Of a DNA stretch of 64,000 nucleotides, positions 11,941 through 22,745 are shown piece after piece (positions within the stretch are counted from its first letter, which is position 1; the number at the start of each line of letters is the position of its first letter). The notes beneath the pieces were generated by a model, which saw only the letters and a list, made by a program, of their open reading frames with translations, ran no database searches and was not told the origin of the DNA. Source of the stretch: Ailanthus altissimus (Eukaryota; Streptophyta; Magnoliopsida; Sapindales; Simaroubaceae). The position numbers and the translations under genes were made by a program. The DNA lies in NCBI GenBank assembly GCA_946807835.1, contig OX327696.1, positions 1,376,501 through 1,440,500 on the forward strand. Reading direction: 5' to 3'.

Positions 11941-14210
11941 AAGTTACTTGTATTTCTCATTCTAATAAATTGATATATTTTGTATTTGTAAGCTTAAATT
12001 TAACATGCATTTATAAATTATATCGTATTTGTCCAACATTTTTTATTTTAAGTTTTTTTAATATATTTATCACTTTTAATATGTGATAAATATTTTAAAT
12101 TAATTAATTAAATAATAAAGAAAAATATTTTTAATTGATTTAATTTGTTATAATATTCACTTGTGACAACTATTATAAGTTGGGATGCATTACAATAATA
12201 AAATTGGCATCCAAATCATGCATTAAAAAAAGTGTATTTATTTTTTGACACTAGTCCACAAAGTCAATTTCAATCTTGTACCTAAAAATATCCAACCTCA
12301 TAGCCAAAATCTATGGGTTGACATAACATCAGGAACTCTATAAACATATAAACAAAAAAATTTCACAATTCCTATTATTGACCACCTATTAAAGCACTCT
12401 CTTTTTTAACCTAGTTATATGAAAATGGGATAAATGAAGTATAATGTCGAACTTAATCTCATAAGATCTACAATGGTGTAGGTAGTGGGGGTATTAGCAT
12501 ATATAATGACTTTAACATGATTCTCAATCATGCCTTCAGCATATCCATTGAGGTTGGAATTATTGATGATGATCTTTGATATACAATATCTACCTTAAAC
12601 ACAATCCAATGCTCTTGGATCTATTTGACAATAATATAAACTTACATGAATTTGGATAGTCTTGTAAATAATACTATACGAATAACAAAAAAAAAATTTA
12701 AATCTTTTAACTTACAATATTTTACCTTGTCCTCAGCTCACATTTTTGCACCTAGAAAATCTTCTTTGAGCCTTAAATTATATGACAATGCACTATCGTT
12801 CTATACAATGGCAGAAAAGTCTATTATATATTACTCATGGGGAGTCTTAAAAGTTTTTTAAAATTTTAACAAAATAAGTAATCAATATATGTATATGAGG
12901 AATTTAATTTAAAAATATTAAAAAAAACTTACAAAGAAGTACGAATTCATAAAAGTGGACGAATGTGGCAATGCATTCTTATACTTACATTGCCTTAACC
13001 AAACAACTTCAAGTTCTCATTCATATGTTGTATTGGTCAACAAATTTTGTTATAAAGTAATTAATTGATTTGAACGCAAATGAAATTCAACATATATGTA
13101 TATAATTTTCACTTACAAAATCATCTACTTCTTTCTCTAATATCTCCTAAAGCTATGATGGACTAGCTTTAAGGCTAGGTAAGTTAACTAAACCCTTACC
13201 ACTATCCACCCAGACCTGAAACTCAGATTAGATGGCCAAGTTTATTTGCTGCATCAGATTCACATCCACCTAAAATTGTTCCTGAAGCTAAATCTTCCTC
13301 TTCCTCATTTTTTTAGTATGAGATTAGTGTGAGGGGTATGTTTAATCCATGCATCCCTATAAAGTAGACCATACAAAATCACACCTTTAGAGAGATTGGG
13401 TAAGATTTAAATGCTTGTAGGACTATTAGTCGACTGCATATTATACCCAGCAGTTAGGGTCTGAAAGCCAACCACCACATTCTCTCTAATCTGAAATAAA
13501 ACACATAAGTAGATAAACATCATTTATCTTAAATTAAGTTACTGTAAGCGATATTAATTTAGTTTTCTTACCATATTTAGACTTTCATCGAGTTAAAAGG
13601 AGCATGAATACTAAAAGTATTGTATCATCTGTTACATCTTATGCATAAGATCTATCTAAACCTAATCAACCTTCTTAAATACCTTCTTTCAGTCCTTCTT
13701 TATTCTTTACATCAATGTAGCTTTAGTATAATCAAATCTCATAAACATCTGTTCTTAAAAGTTGCTCAATCTAATGTGCAACATTATGGTGTGCAGTTGT
13801 ACTATGCTTAAACTACAAGAAAAAAATGACCATATTCAATAGCTTTTGTCATTATACTAATTAAGCTAATCGGATAAAAACAAAATATATCATTGCTCTA
13901 GATATTAGTAGGTCTACCCTTTTATGGGCATTATCCTAGACATCTATATCATAATCACTAGGGTCAGTGAAACGAACGAAACCCTGCTAGCTCTTGCTCT
14001 GTATAGAGCTACATATATGTGGTAAGTCCTTAATATAGCTCTCAGTAAGAATCCACAGATGTCTTATCAATCAGATGACCACCTAATTATTCTTATAATC
14101 TTTTGATACTAACTTACGATTTATTGAAAGAATTTATAATTTTTAAATTAGGTTACACATATCATAGAACAAATATTATATAATTTTTTTGGCATCTCGA
14201 CAAGTGAGAT
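11940..14210. other. Region between MULE transposase and DUF1985-like fragment
   Basis: No intact gene was found. Minus-strand reading near 13260-13330 gives an acidic run (EEEED) in a broken frame, which could be a linker of a captured gene. The frames at 12646-12861 and 13620-13811 resemble no known protein. Probably internal or flanking sequence of the MULE. Confidence 0.4.
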
Positions 14211-14217
14211 AATTTTA

Positions 14218-14667
14218 TTAAGAAAAATAAAGAAAAAAATGAATACAAATCAAAGGGGACATAATGGGCCTTACCCAAACTCTTCTCACTATTGAAACAA
14301 AAATTATATAATTATAGATAAATGGCTTAAAAAATATCCAACTCTTCTCTAAAATTGTCTCCTCAATATTCGTGTATATTGGAGTCTCTTTGCTCATCCA
14401 ATTCAAAATACGAGGGAAGCGATTAACGCAATGAAAACTAAAATTCTCACGACAATCATTTTTAAAATGCAGTCTTGTTGAGTGAGTTATGAAGTATGTT
14501 CTATGTAATATTATATTACCCCATAGGTACTTATTAAACTCATCAAGGTCATCTACTATACTTAGAACAAAATTTTGAATCCTACTATATCTGCTATGCG
14601 GTATAAAAATATGATGCACAAAATAAAATAAAATCAACTTCATTGGGTCTGAATCATCTAATTTCAC
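14218..14667 (-). pseudogene. DUF1985-like fragment (Ulp1-associated, MULE-borne)
   Basis: A 149-codon minus-strand frame. The phrase DPMKLILFYFVHHIF, followed about 20 residues on by VDDLDEFNKYLWG, is typical of DUF1985. That domain of unknown function occurs in plant proteins together with a Ulp1/SUMO-type cysteine protease and is often carried by Mutator-like elements. Only this domain is visible; no Ulp1 catalytic motif was seen in the flanking DNA, and frames on either side are broken. The frame opens a little upstream of the ATG (residues such as GRKLNLVKL), so this is a fragment of a longer ancestral protein. It lies antisense to the transposase remnant about 2.3 kb away. Assignment is by motif recognition only. 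Confidence 0.5.
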
Positions 14668-15485
14668 TAAGTTAAGCTTCCTACCAAGTATGAACAGAGT
14701 TGTAGGTCAACTACTTACAACCTAAACAGAATTTCTCCCATAAATGATTACCTAATTTTCTCTTTAGCTCTTGGGGGGCGCCACACAATGCTCCATACAA
14801 TAGATATTTTGTGTGGGCATTTTGTATTTATGAAATGCTCTGGCGAAACCCCTTCACCTGCCGTCTGCATTCGAGAATGTTACAAAAAAAGGCCATTTGT
14901 TGTGAGATTTTTACAAAGTTTTCACTTTTCTAATTCATTTTCCACATAGAATTCATTTATTTCACTTGTTTCTATCTCTAAATATAATTTTTAACTCATT
15001 TCCAACACAACTCAATTTTTTTTTAAAAATTCAAAAAAAAACTTACCAAAAATAAGTCATTTTCAAAATTTGAAGTGATAAATATATTATACAAGGCCTA
15101 ATCTACAAAATGTTGGCTTTTAAATCTTTGATTTGACTAAATTTTTATTGAGATAGTTTTATAGTGAGAGAGAGCTCATCAGGTTTAGAGAGAGTGATTT
15201 TTTGAGTTTTTTTGGGGTTGGAGTATAATTATCCAATTTCTTGATTTTTGAATGATAAAAATTAGTTTTAAAAATTTACTAAAAAATTAATTAAAATAAA
15301 ATACTATTATGAAAAATCCCTTTCAAAAATTTTGAATCATGCGATTCTCTACCATTAAATTTACACTCTTTTTTAATAAGTAAAAAGAAAATTTTGACAA
15401 AGAAAGCTACTTATTAACACTTACATAAATTTAGTTATGTTTCAATATTAAATCTTAAATTAATACAATATTACATCTTAAATAT

Positions 15486-16331
15486 TATTGGCCTAGACGA
15501 CTTTGAAGATTTTGATGATTCCAAACAATAGAGAAAAACATGTTCATGGACTAAAGTGCAAAGTTTTGAAAGTTCCAAAAAATGGACCAAAATGCAAAAG
15601 TTCAAAATTTTGGTCACTGTAGCGTGCAATGTACCATGGTCGTCTAGCAATGACACTGTTCCATAATGGTAAATCACTGTGCAACGGCTAGTTACTATGT
15701 TAACAGTTATAACGGTCAAAGTACTATAGCTGAATTGTAGCAATGGGCAGGATATTATAGCAACGGTGAAAAAATGGCTAGTTTTTTCATCTCTATAAAT
15801 ACAAGCCTCATTCAAGTTCAACAACCACAAGTAAAGCATTCCATAATCTTCATACCATTTAATAAGGAAAAAATATCCATATTTGTGTTAAAATTGTTAT
15901 ATCTACTCTTTAAGAGAGTTTAAATTGTAAGAGTTTAATTAAATCCAAAGTTAATCTTTGTAAGGGTGTAGTTAGTACCCGGTAAAGCCAACATACTGTG
16001 AGGGTTTGATTAGTACCTAAAAAATTAATCTGGGTGTGATTGGTACCTAGGAAAGCCAATTTGTAAAGATTTGATTAATACCTGTAAAGTTAATCAAAGG
16101 GTCTTGAAGGATAGATCATACAAGTAGAATCCTCAAGCGCGATTAGCTTCGAGGTGTGGATTTAAGCCGGGATAAAGGTCAAACTATGTAAACATTCGGT
16201 GTTAGCTTTCTCTTTCCTACTCTTTTATTTATTACATTTACTTGTGCTTTAATTTATTTATACTATTAGTAAGTGCATTATTTTTAAATACCAAATTCAT
16301 CCCTACTTGGGTTGCTTATCAAGAATTTTCA
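15486..16331 (+). repeat. 5' LTR of the gag-only copia element
   Basis: It begins TATTGGCC, where the 3' copy has TGTAGGCC, and ends TTTTCA before the primer-binding site. It carries a TATA-like TCTATAAATA at about 15792. Downstream are repeated phrases such as GTTAGTACC and GATTAGTACC (15970-16090), forming a short degenerate internal repeat. Confidence 0.75.
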
Positions 16332-16333
16332 AT

Positions 16334-16345
16334 TGGTATCAAAAC
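16334..16345 (+). other. Primer-binding site, tRNA-Met type
   Basis: TGGTATCAAAAC differs slightly from the usual copia site TGGTATCAGAGC. It lies two bases after the LTR end, which is the standard arrangement. Confidence 0.7.
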
Positions 16346-16385
16346 CTCGTACTTTGAAAAGGACTTAAGCGTCTTAGAGTAATCT

Positions 16386-17475
16386 ATGGCAACCATTAAT
16401 GAACCTAGTTTATATGAAGGCCAATCCACTACTAAACCTCTATTCTTTGATGGAAATAACTATAACTATTGAAAAATTAAAATCAAAACTTATTTGTAAG
16501 CCTTTAATTATGATATTTGGATTATTGTTCAAAATGGTCTACATGTGCCTATGAAAAAGAATTAAAAAAAGGCAAGCTTATTCTTAAACTTGAAAATAAA
16601 TGAAATAAAGGAGATTTTAAAAATACTTCTTTAAATGCAAAAGTCATAAACTATTTATTTTTTTCATTGAATTAAGACGTGTTCAGAAAAATTTGCCATT
16701 ACAATTTAGCATATGTAATTTGGCATGCATTATAAGTGTTATATAAGAAAAATGCAACTAAAAAGAAAGCAATGATGGCATTAATTTTAACATAGGATGA
16801 TTATTTGTCAAAAGATGATAAAGGAAAAATAACAAATCTTGCACTTAAGGTTATCAATAATGACAAATCCGATAGTAAGGTAAGTAATGATAAACCTTCT
16901 ATCGAAGAGTTTTATTTACAATGTATTGAAGAAATAGAAACTATGAAAAATAAATTGAATAAAGAAAAGAAATTGCTGCAAGAAGAAATTAAAGGTTTAA
17001 AACTAGAAAAAGATGAGTTACAAAAAGACAAGCAAATTTTGAAAGAGAAATTAAATAAAAAAAAAAATTGTTACAAGAAGAAAATAAATGTCTAAAACTA
17101 AAAATTGATAAGTTACAAAAAATAATCAAATTGTAAATGATGAAAAAGAAAATCTTATAAAAAAAGGCTCATGGCTTGAATGAAATTGTTTTAAAATTTA
17201 TGGATAGGAAAAACAAATTTGAAGAGATGGTTTGTACAAAAACATGTGTTTTCTACAAAGGTAATATAAGATATAAACTAATTCTAAAACAAAAAAATTT
17301 TAAATCCTTCTTTAAATATGATCCTTATTCACTTTGCCATTATTGTAATAAATTGGATACAAAGTTTTTAATTGTCCTATTAAAATTTTTGGAGGAAAAC
17401 ATATTTGGGTTTCACAAGGAACAATTGCTAATATTGGAGGGCTCAAGAAATATAGGATACCAAAATACATAATTT
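16386..17475 (+). pseudogene. Copia gag remnant
   Basis: The frame starts at an ATG (MATINEPSLYEG) and continues with the UBN2-type gag phrase LFFDGNNYNY, then an in-frame stop replacing Trp. A lysine/glutamate-rich coiled-coil stretch is open at 16805-17095. A zinc-knuckle-like CHYC lies near 17335. A following conserved phrase, IWVSQGT then GLKKYRIPKY, is read in a shifted frame at 17400-17470. Several stops and frameshifts make it non-coding. Confidence 0.7.
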
Positions 17476-17645
17476 GAATTTATTTTGTAGGTATTAACAT
17501 CAAGATATATAAGAGATATTTAGCATAAATAAATTTGTTCTTAATCTTTATGAAATATTGCGATGCATGTGTTTAATTTTGTATTTGTCTTAATCATGTC
17601 ATATCTTGATGTATGTATTAAAAAAAAAATTATATGATACACTTA

Positions 17646-17659
17646 GGGGGGGGGGGGGG
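17646..17659. repeat. Poly(G) run of 14
   Basis: Fourteen consecutive G residues lie between the gag remnant and the polypurine tract of the copia element. Such a run is rare in this very AT-rich window and is prone to length errors in sequencing. Confidence 0.9.
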
Positions 17660-17957
17660 TGGCATTGTAGAAATTATCTTTACAACAAGTGAATTTATTT
17701 TTTAAATTTTGATGATTTATTCTTTATATGACTATGATTATATCATTATTTTTTTAATAATGCCAAATGGGGAGAAATATGTGCATGCAATTTATTTTAT
17801 AATTTATTCTTAAACTGCTTAACACATGCACTCGAATTTTAGCAAAAAGGCTTGATAAAAATATAAATATAAGAGGCGTACAAATTGAGGGGGAGATATA
17901 ATTTTCAAATAAGAAGGTATTGCCTACATTATTTGTCATCGTCAAAAAAGAGGGGAT

Positions 17958-18150
17958 TGTAGGCCTAAACGACTTTGAAGAATTTTTTTAATTCCAAACA
18001 AAAGAAAAAAAACATATTCATGGACTAAAGCGTAAAGTTTTGAAAGTTATAGAGAATGGACTAAAATGTAAAAGTTCAAAACCTTGGTCACTGTAGCGTG
18101 TACTGTACCATCTCTATAACTTTCAAAACTTTACACTTTAGTCCATAATA
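17958..18150 (+). repeat. Truncated 3' LTR with inverted repeat
   Basis: It starts TGTAGGCCTAAACG and matches the first 150 bp or so of the 5' LTR up to CACTGTAGCGTG. The sequence then turns back on itself: 18108-18146 is the near-perfect reverse complement of 18020-18059. The rest of the LTR is absent. Confidence 0.7.
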
Positions 18151-18325
18151 TTATCTTTGTTATTGTTCAAATTGATGTACTCTTCCAAAAACAAAATCAA
18201 ACAATCTAAATTAGTAAGTTCCATTTAGTACTTTAAAAAATAAGAAATTACTGATTTCATCAATCTTTAATTTTATTCCAATTTATTTATTTAATTTTTA
18301 ATTTTTTAAAAATACTTTTGTCAGA

Positions 18326-18702
18326 ATTTGGTGATTTAAAATTAAGGATAAATTTAATTTTAAATTAAAACTAAGGAAGAGTCAACATGTGATCAAGAAC
18401 ACAATGGTCAAAAGAGGTGCAAAACAAAATACTAGATGCGAAAAAGGACATGAAAATATAAGTAGAAAATTTCCAAATGAAGAACACCACGACGTTGACT
18501 GCTTAATACCGCAGCAATAATTTCAAAAATTTTAATACTGCACTGATGGCTTTACAAAAAAACAGTGTTGGCTCGAAGTCGCATCGCCCTAGCATCAGAC
18601 TTTGAATGTTATACTGTTACCTATTCGAAAAAAATCTATTTTAGTTTTAATTGCATGTTTAAGTCAATTTTAGACTTCTTAAACACATGAACTCTTACCC
18701 AA
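18326..18702 (+). repeat. Partial LTR of family L
   Basis: This segment matches 19718-20070 in the same orientation. Shared blocks include AGAATTTGGT, ATGTGATCAAGAACACAATG or its variant, and CAGTGTTGGCT. It also shares the ACTCTTACCC block with the LTRs at 8.06-8.76 kb and 62.76-63.63 kb. Only the first part of the LTR is present; the U5 half is missing. Confidence 0.65.
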
Positions 18703-19717
18703 GTAGTGATGAAGAAGCTTGCGTCATCTAGATCTAGGTTATATTCAATAATTATTTAGATTGAACATAAAAGAATTAGCAAAAGTATCAAATCCTAGAA
18801 GTGCTACGGTATTGACTGCAAGAAGAATCGTTGAGAATAAAGATGGAAAAATAAAAGCAATCAAGATTAAAAGACAGATTTAAGAAGTGCTTATGGTACT
18901 TAGATAAGGGATTGTTCGAAGAGAAAGACCAAGATAAAAGGAAAAAAAGGTGACGATGCAATAATTTATGAGTTAGACTTGGAAGTTGCAGAAACCTTGA
19001 TAGCTTATGCAGGAACATATGCCTTGTGAGTGAATACTTGCTTCTAGGGTGTAGTTGCCATATGGGTTTTGAAAAATCATTATTTATTGATTATATATCC
19101 ATTAAGTGTTGTAAAAGTTCTAATAGGGAGAGATATTGCTTCTATACTGATAGAAAATTGATAGAATAAGATTGAGACTATATGATAAAAAAGTAAAGGA
19201 GTTATTAGGTATGAGATTTATTCCTAATCTCATAAAAATTAATATTTTTAAAAGTGTTAAATCAAGTAGAACATCATTCGAGGTAAAAGAAGAAAAACTG
19301 AAGATGTTTAAAGGATCTATGGGTGAGAAGCATGGTTGAGGTTATATGATTAATGAGAATATTGTGTATGGCTCAACATAGGTTATTGAGAGGATGCAGA
19401 CTAAGGACAGCATAGAGATTATCTTACTGTTGTGGCAGAAATCGAAATAGAATGTATGATAAAGGGCCTATTGGTGGGGATAAAATCTGGCCATATAAGT
19501 ATTATGATAATGTCTAAATAACACTCGAAATCATAATATGAAGACTGTCTGAAAAGATATGCACTCGTAATTTTTGCAGACCAAAGTCATGAGTCTTATA
19601 ATAGTTAAGTTTGGGCATAAAACTTAACCGAATCAATACTACAAGAATTCAGCATTGGTTAAGAAATGGATAATCTTGCAAAGTTTCTTGAAGAGAGATT
19701 TTGAATCAAGGAAGCGT
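18703..19717 (+). other. Interior of a degraded retroelement, coding content not recognised
   Basis: It lies between two copies of the same LTR in direct orientation, so it should be the inside of a retrotransposon. Frames are short and broken and no gag or pol motif was recognised. Confidence 0.4.
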
Positions 19718-20075
19718 TTGTTAGAATTTGGTAATTCAATATTAAAGATAAATTTGATTTTGAGTTGAAGACTAAGGAAAAGTTGACACATGATCAAGAA
19801 CACAATGGTCAAACATAAGATATGTGAAACGGAAAGGTAGATGCGAAGATGAGTTTGAAAACACAAGTGAAAACTTTTTAGATGAAGATCGTCGCAGCAT
19901 TACAATGATGTTTTTAGAACACTGTAGTGTTGGCTTGACGTCACATCACCTTAATGTTGGACCTTGAACATTGCAGTGTTACATGTTTGAAAAAAAAAAT
20001 CTTTTTTGGTTCTAATTGTGTATTTAAGTCAGTTTTAGACGTCCTAAAAGTGTGGACTCTTATTCCTATTAGGGT
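19718..20075 (+). repeat. First part of an LTR (family L), split by a nested element
   Basis: It starts near GTTAGAATTTGGTAATTC and runs to GTGGACTCTTATTCC. The same LTR resumes at about 22255. The two parts together are about 850 bp, close to the roughly 870 bp of the unsplit copy at 62757-63630. Together with 18326-18702 it would frame a short degraded element. Confidence 0.65.
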
Positions 20076-22254
20076 CGGTGCTTACGTGCCATCTTGGAAT
20101 GTACATATACTTGTGTATTTATACAAGTGTACATTCTCATTAAATCATTAATACCTATTTATATGGTATTATGCATATAATGTTATAACATTGTAGAATT
20201 GAAGGAGTTCGGATCAGATCTAAAGTGGTTTAGATAAGGGCTCATAGTTAGCCACACTGAAAAATATAATTGCTAAATGGTAGCACAGTTAAGTGTTAAT
20301 TAGTTATAATACTCAGCAGATCCAAGAGTTGAAACCTTGTCTGTAATGGGACATAGACCTGGGAATATACTAGTAATTACATAGTTGTAATAGTTGCAAT
20401 CGAGTGCTAGGAAATACAAGTTGCACAAGTATGTTCTCGAATAATTGTCTCTAATCTATTTCTGCCGATACGGGTCTATCGGTGGATACCTTTATATATA
20501 AATCAGCATATATCGTACCTATAGGGTATAAATGGTCGCTCCTAGCCGACTGTGAGCTTGGAGCTCGTATTGATATATGGGTATCTAGTTAGGACTTAAT
20601 ATAGGATAGACTCACAAGGGCCTCCGATAGACATTCAATGTATGTCGTTAACGAAGAGTCCTCTCGAGTTGAGTAGTATACGTGATCTTTTGACTTTAGT
20701 GCCACGATGGGCTTGTAAGTGATCCACCATACTTTGGTTCCACGCATGTCACAGACCTTTCACGGTGTGACCATTGGGTGTTACTGGGTATGGTCCGATG
20801 CTTATAGAGTCTGATGCGTACAGATATGAGATCCATCAACTCCCATATGGAGTTAGATATCCAGATGCTTTGAGACTGTATCTCAGAAAGTCTTGTGGCC
20901 ATAAACAACCATCCCGGGAAAAAAGTTCCGATAAGGTGGAACAATATGGCAAAAGAGTTTGCGCATATTATTTATTGAGATACAAGTCTGGAGATAGGAC
21001 ATGGATGGGCACAAGGGGATTTGACGGTGATAATTTATATCCCCGCACATCTAGGATATCATGATGGAAGAATTATACGTATGCGTTGTAACCTTAGCTT
21101 GCATAGTTCAACGCGCTAATTTGTATATCCGTGGCATATTCGTAGGGCATTGCTCACAGATTCATGGAGTAGTTCCATTTGATGAATCCAGCGTATGAGT
21201 CCTGCAATATATAGTATACTCATTGTGCACTGGGGCAGCATGTCGAATTAAATTGTTTAATCCAGCAATACCACAGGAATGCGTACGTGTTAGTATTTAA
21301 GTGTTAAATACAATAATTAGTTAATAATTTTTATTTACTAATTGTATTATGATATATAGCATATTGTGAACCCTTAGTTGAGTTTACCCAAGTGTAAAAT
21401 TTGGTAGGACCCACTAGAGGGTGAACTTGATAACTATTTATAAGGAGCAAAATGATCATTTCTCACTTTGATTATTTAATTGTTAAATAATCAAATATCT
21501 CTCTTTTTATTTTATTATATATTATTATTATTTATATTATATATATTATTATTGTATTATATTTATGTATAAAGAGAAAATGAGAGATATTATCACTAGA
21601 GGGTGAACTTGGTAACTATTTAAGAGGCACAAAATGGTCATTTCTCATTTTGATTATTTAATTGTTAAATAATCAAATATCTCTTTTTTTATTTTATTAT
21701 ATATATTATATTATTATTATTTATATTATATATTATATTATATATATGTATAAAGAGAAAAAGAGAGAGAGGAGATGATTTTAGGCAATTGTTGCCCGAG
21801 AGAAAGAGAGAAATGGAGGAGAGGAAGAAGAGAAAAAGAAAGGAAAATATGAAATTATTTTATTTTTCTTTATGGATCTAATTGAAGTAATGGTGGATTG
21901 CTTCTAACTCTCCATTTCTTATCCTTTTAGAGAAAAGGATATAAATACACTATCGGCCATTTTGGAGATTAAGAGTTAATCATAGGCTGAATACAAAGCT
22001 GCTATTCTAGCTCACCAAGCTCACTATATTGATGACTAGAACTGTACACGAGTTGGTCTCCATGCGGACTTTGAGAAAATACGTGTATAATATTACACGT
22101 TATGGTGAGTTCTCTAACTTTTTTAATATATTAATGTGATTAATATATTTATTTATTGTGTTTATTGTAAAATTTACATGCTTCCGTTGCATTAGGCAAT
22201 AGACATAATTGCACATGCATATACTTACACATGCCTTAAATTCGCAGATAATTC
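20076..22254 (+). mobile_element. Nested repeat element of about 2.2 kb (family N), plus orientation
   Basis: This block interrupts the family L LTR. Its core at about 20590-20900 matches, in reverse complement, 50100-50420 over some 300 bp, with shared phrases such as CTCTCGAGTTGA, CATACTTTGGTTCCA and GTCACAGACCTTTCA. Weaker similarity to the inverted copy covers most of the rest, including CTATTCTAGCT near 22000. No coding region was recognised; the 96-codon frame at 20774-21064 is not kept in the second copy. It resembles a solo LTR or a non-autonomous LTR-type element. Borders are estimated from where the host LTR stops and resumes. Confidence 0.6.
21413..21770. repeat. Two-copy tandem duplication, period 182 bp
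   Basis: Both units begin ACTAGAGGGTGAACTTG, at 21413 and 21595, and end in a TA/ATT-rich stretch before TGTATAAAGAGAAAA. Each carries the palindrome-like ATTATTTAATTGTTAAATAA. They differ by a few bases and by the length of the ATT run. Confidence 0.85.
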
Positions 22255-22745
22255 CAACTAGGTTTAGAGTTCTAAGATCAGTATTAATACTATATAACCT
22301 CTTGTAATTTCTTAAAATTTATTAAGCATAAAAAAGTATCAAGAGATGTAAACATAAGAGAGACTAGAGAGCTTATGTAGCTCTAGGGCACTGAGTGCAC
22401 TAGAGAATGTGCCTTGGGAGTGCTTGAGTGCTGAGTTTGCATGAGAGCATTAATAAATCCTTTGAGGGTAGCTCTGGTTATTTGTTGTAATTCTTCATTA
22501 ATCTTTTATTGTAAGATCTAAGTGATTTAGGAGATACTAGTGATTTAAAATATCCTAGTGATTTAGGGGGATCTTAATAATCTAAGAGATTTGAGAGTTC
22601 TTTTTGAACTATTGTTCTTTGTAAACCATTAATGAAGGAGGTTGGATCATTGATCCCACGATGGACATAGGTATTTTTATCAAACTACGTATATCTTATG
22701 TCTTGTAGTGATTATTTATTTATCTTTATTGTTATGTTAATATTT
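22255..22745 (+). repeat. Second part of the split LTR (family L)
   Basis: It resumes the LTR with GTAAACATAAGAGAGACTAGAG, matching GTAACCATAAGAGAGAATAGAG in the copy at 63.15 kb. It ends with the shared block ACTACGTATATCTTATGTC and TTATTTATCTTTATTG. No primer-binding site or purine tract was recognised after it. Confidence 0.6.

Larger units (their letters stand above)
15486..18150 (+). mobile_element. Ty1/copia LTR retrotransposon, gag-only deletion derivative
   Basis: Two LTR starts in the same orientation share GGCCTA, ACGACTTTGAAG and GGACTAAAG. The 5' LTR is 15486-16331 (846 bp), followed by two bases and a tRNA-Met-type primer-binding site TGGTATCAAAAC at 16334. The interior holds only a gag remnant. 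It then runs directly to a purine tract, GAGGGGA (ending 17956), and the 3' LTR start at 17958. All protease, integrase, RT and RNase H sequence is missing, so the element would depend on others for mobility. The 3' LTR is only about 190 bp long and ends in an inverted repeat. Confidence 0.8.

Noticed and set aside
20774..21064. A 96-codon frame in the nested element as a possible gene.
   Set aside because: The homologous region of the inverted copy at 50 kb does not keep this frame, so it is not under coding constraint.
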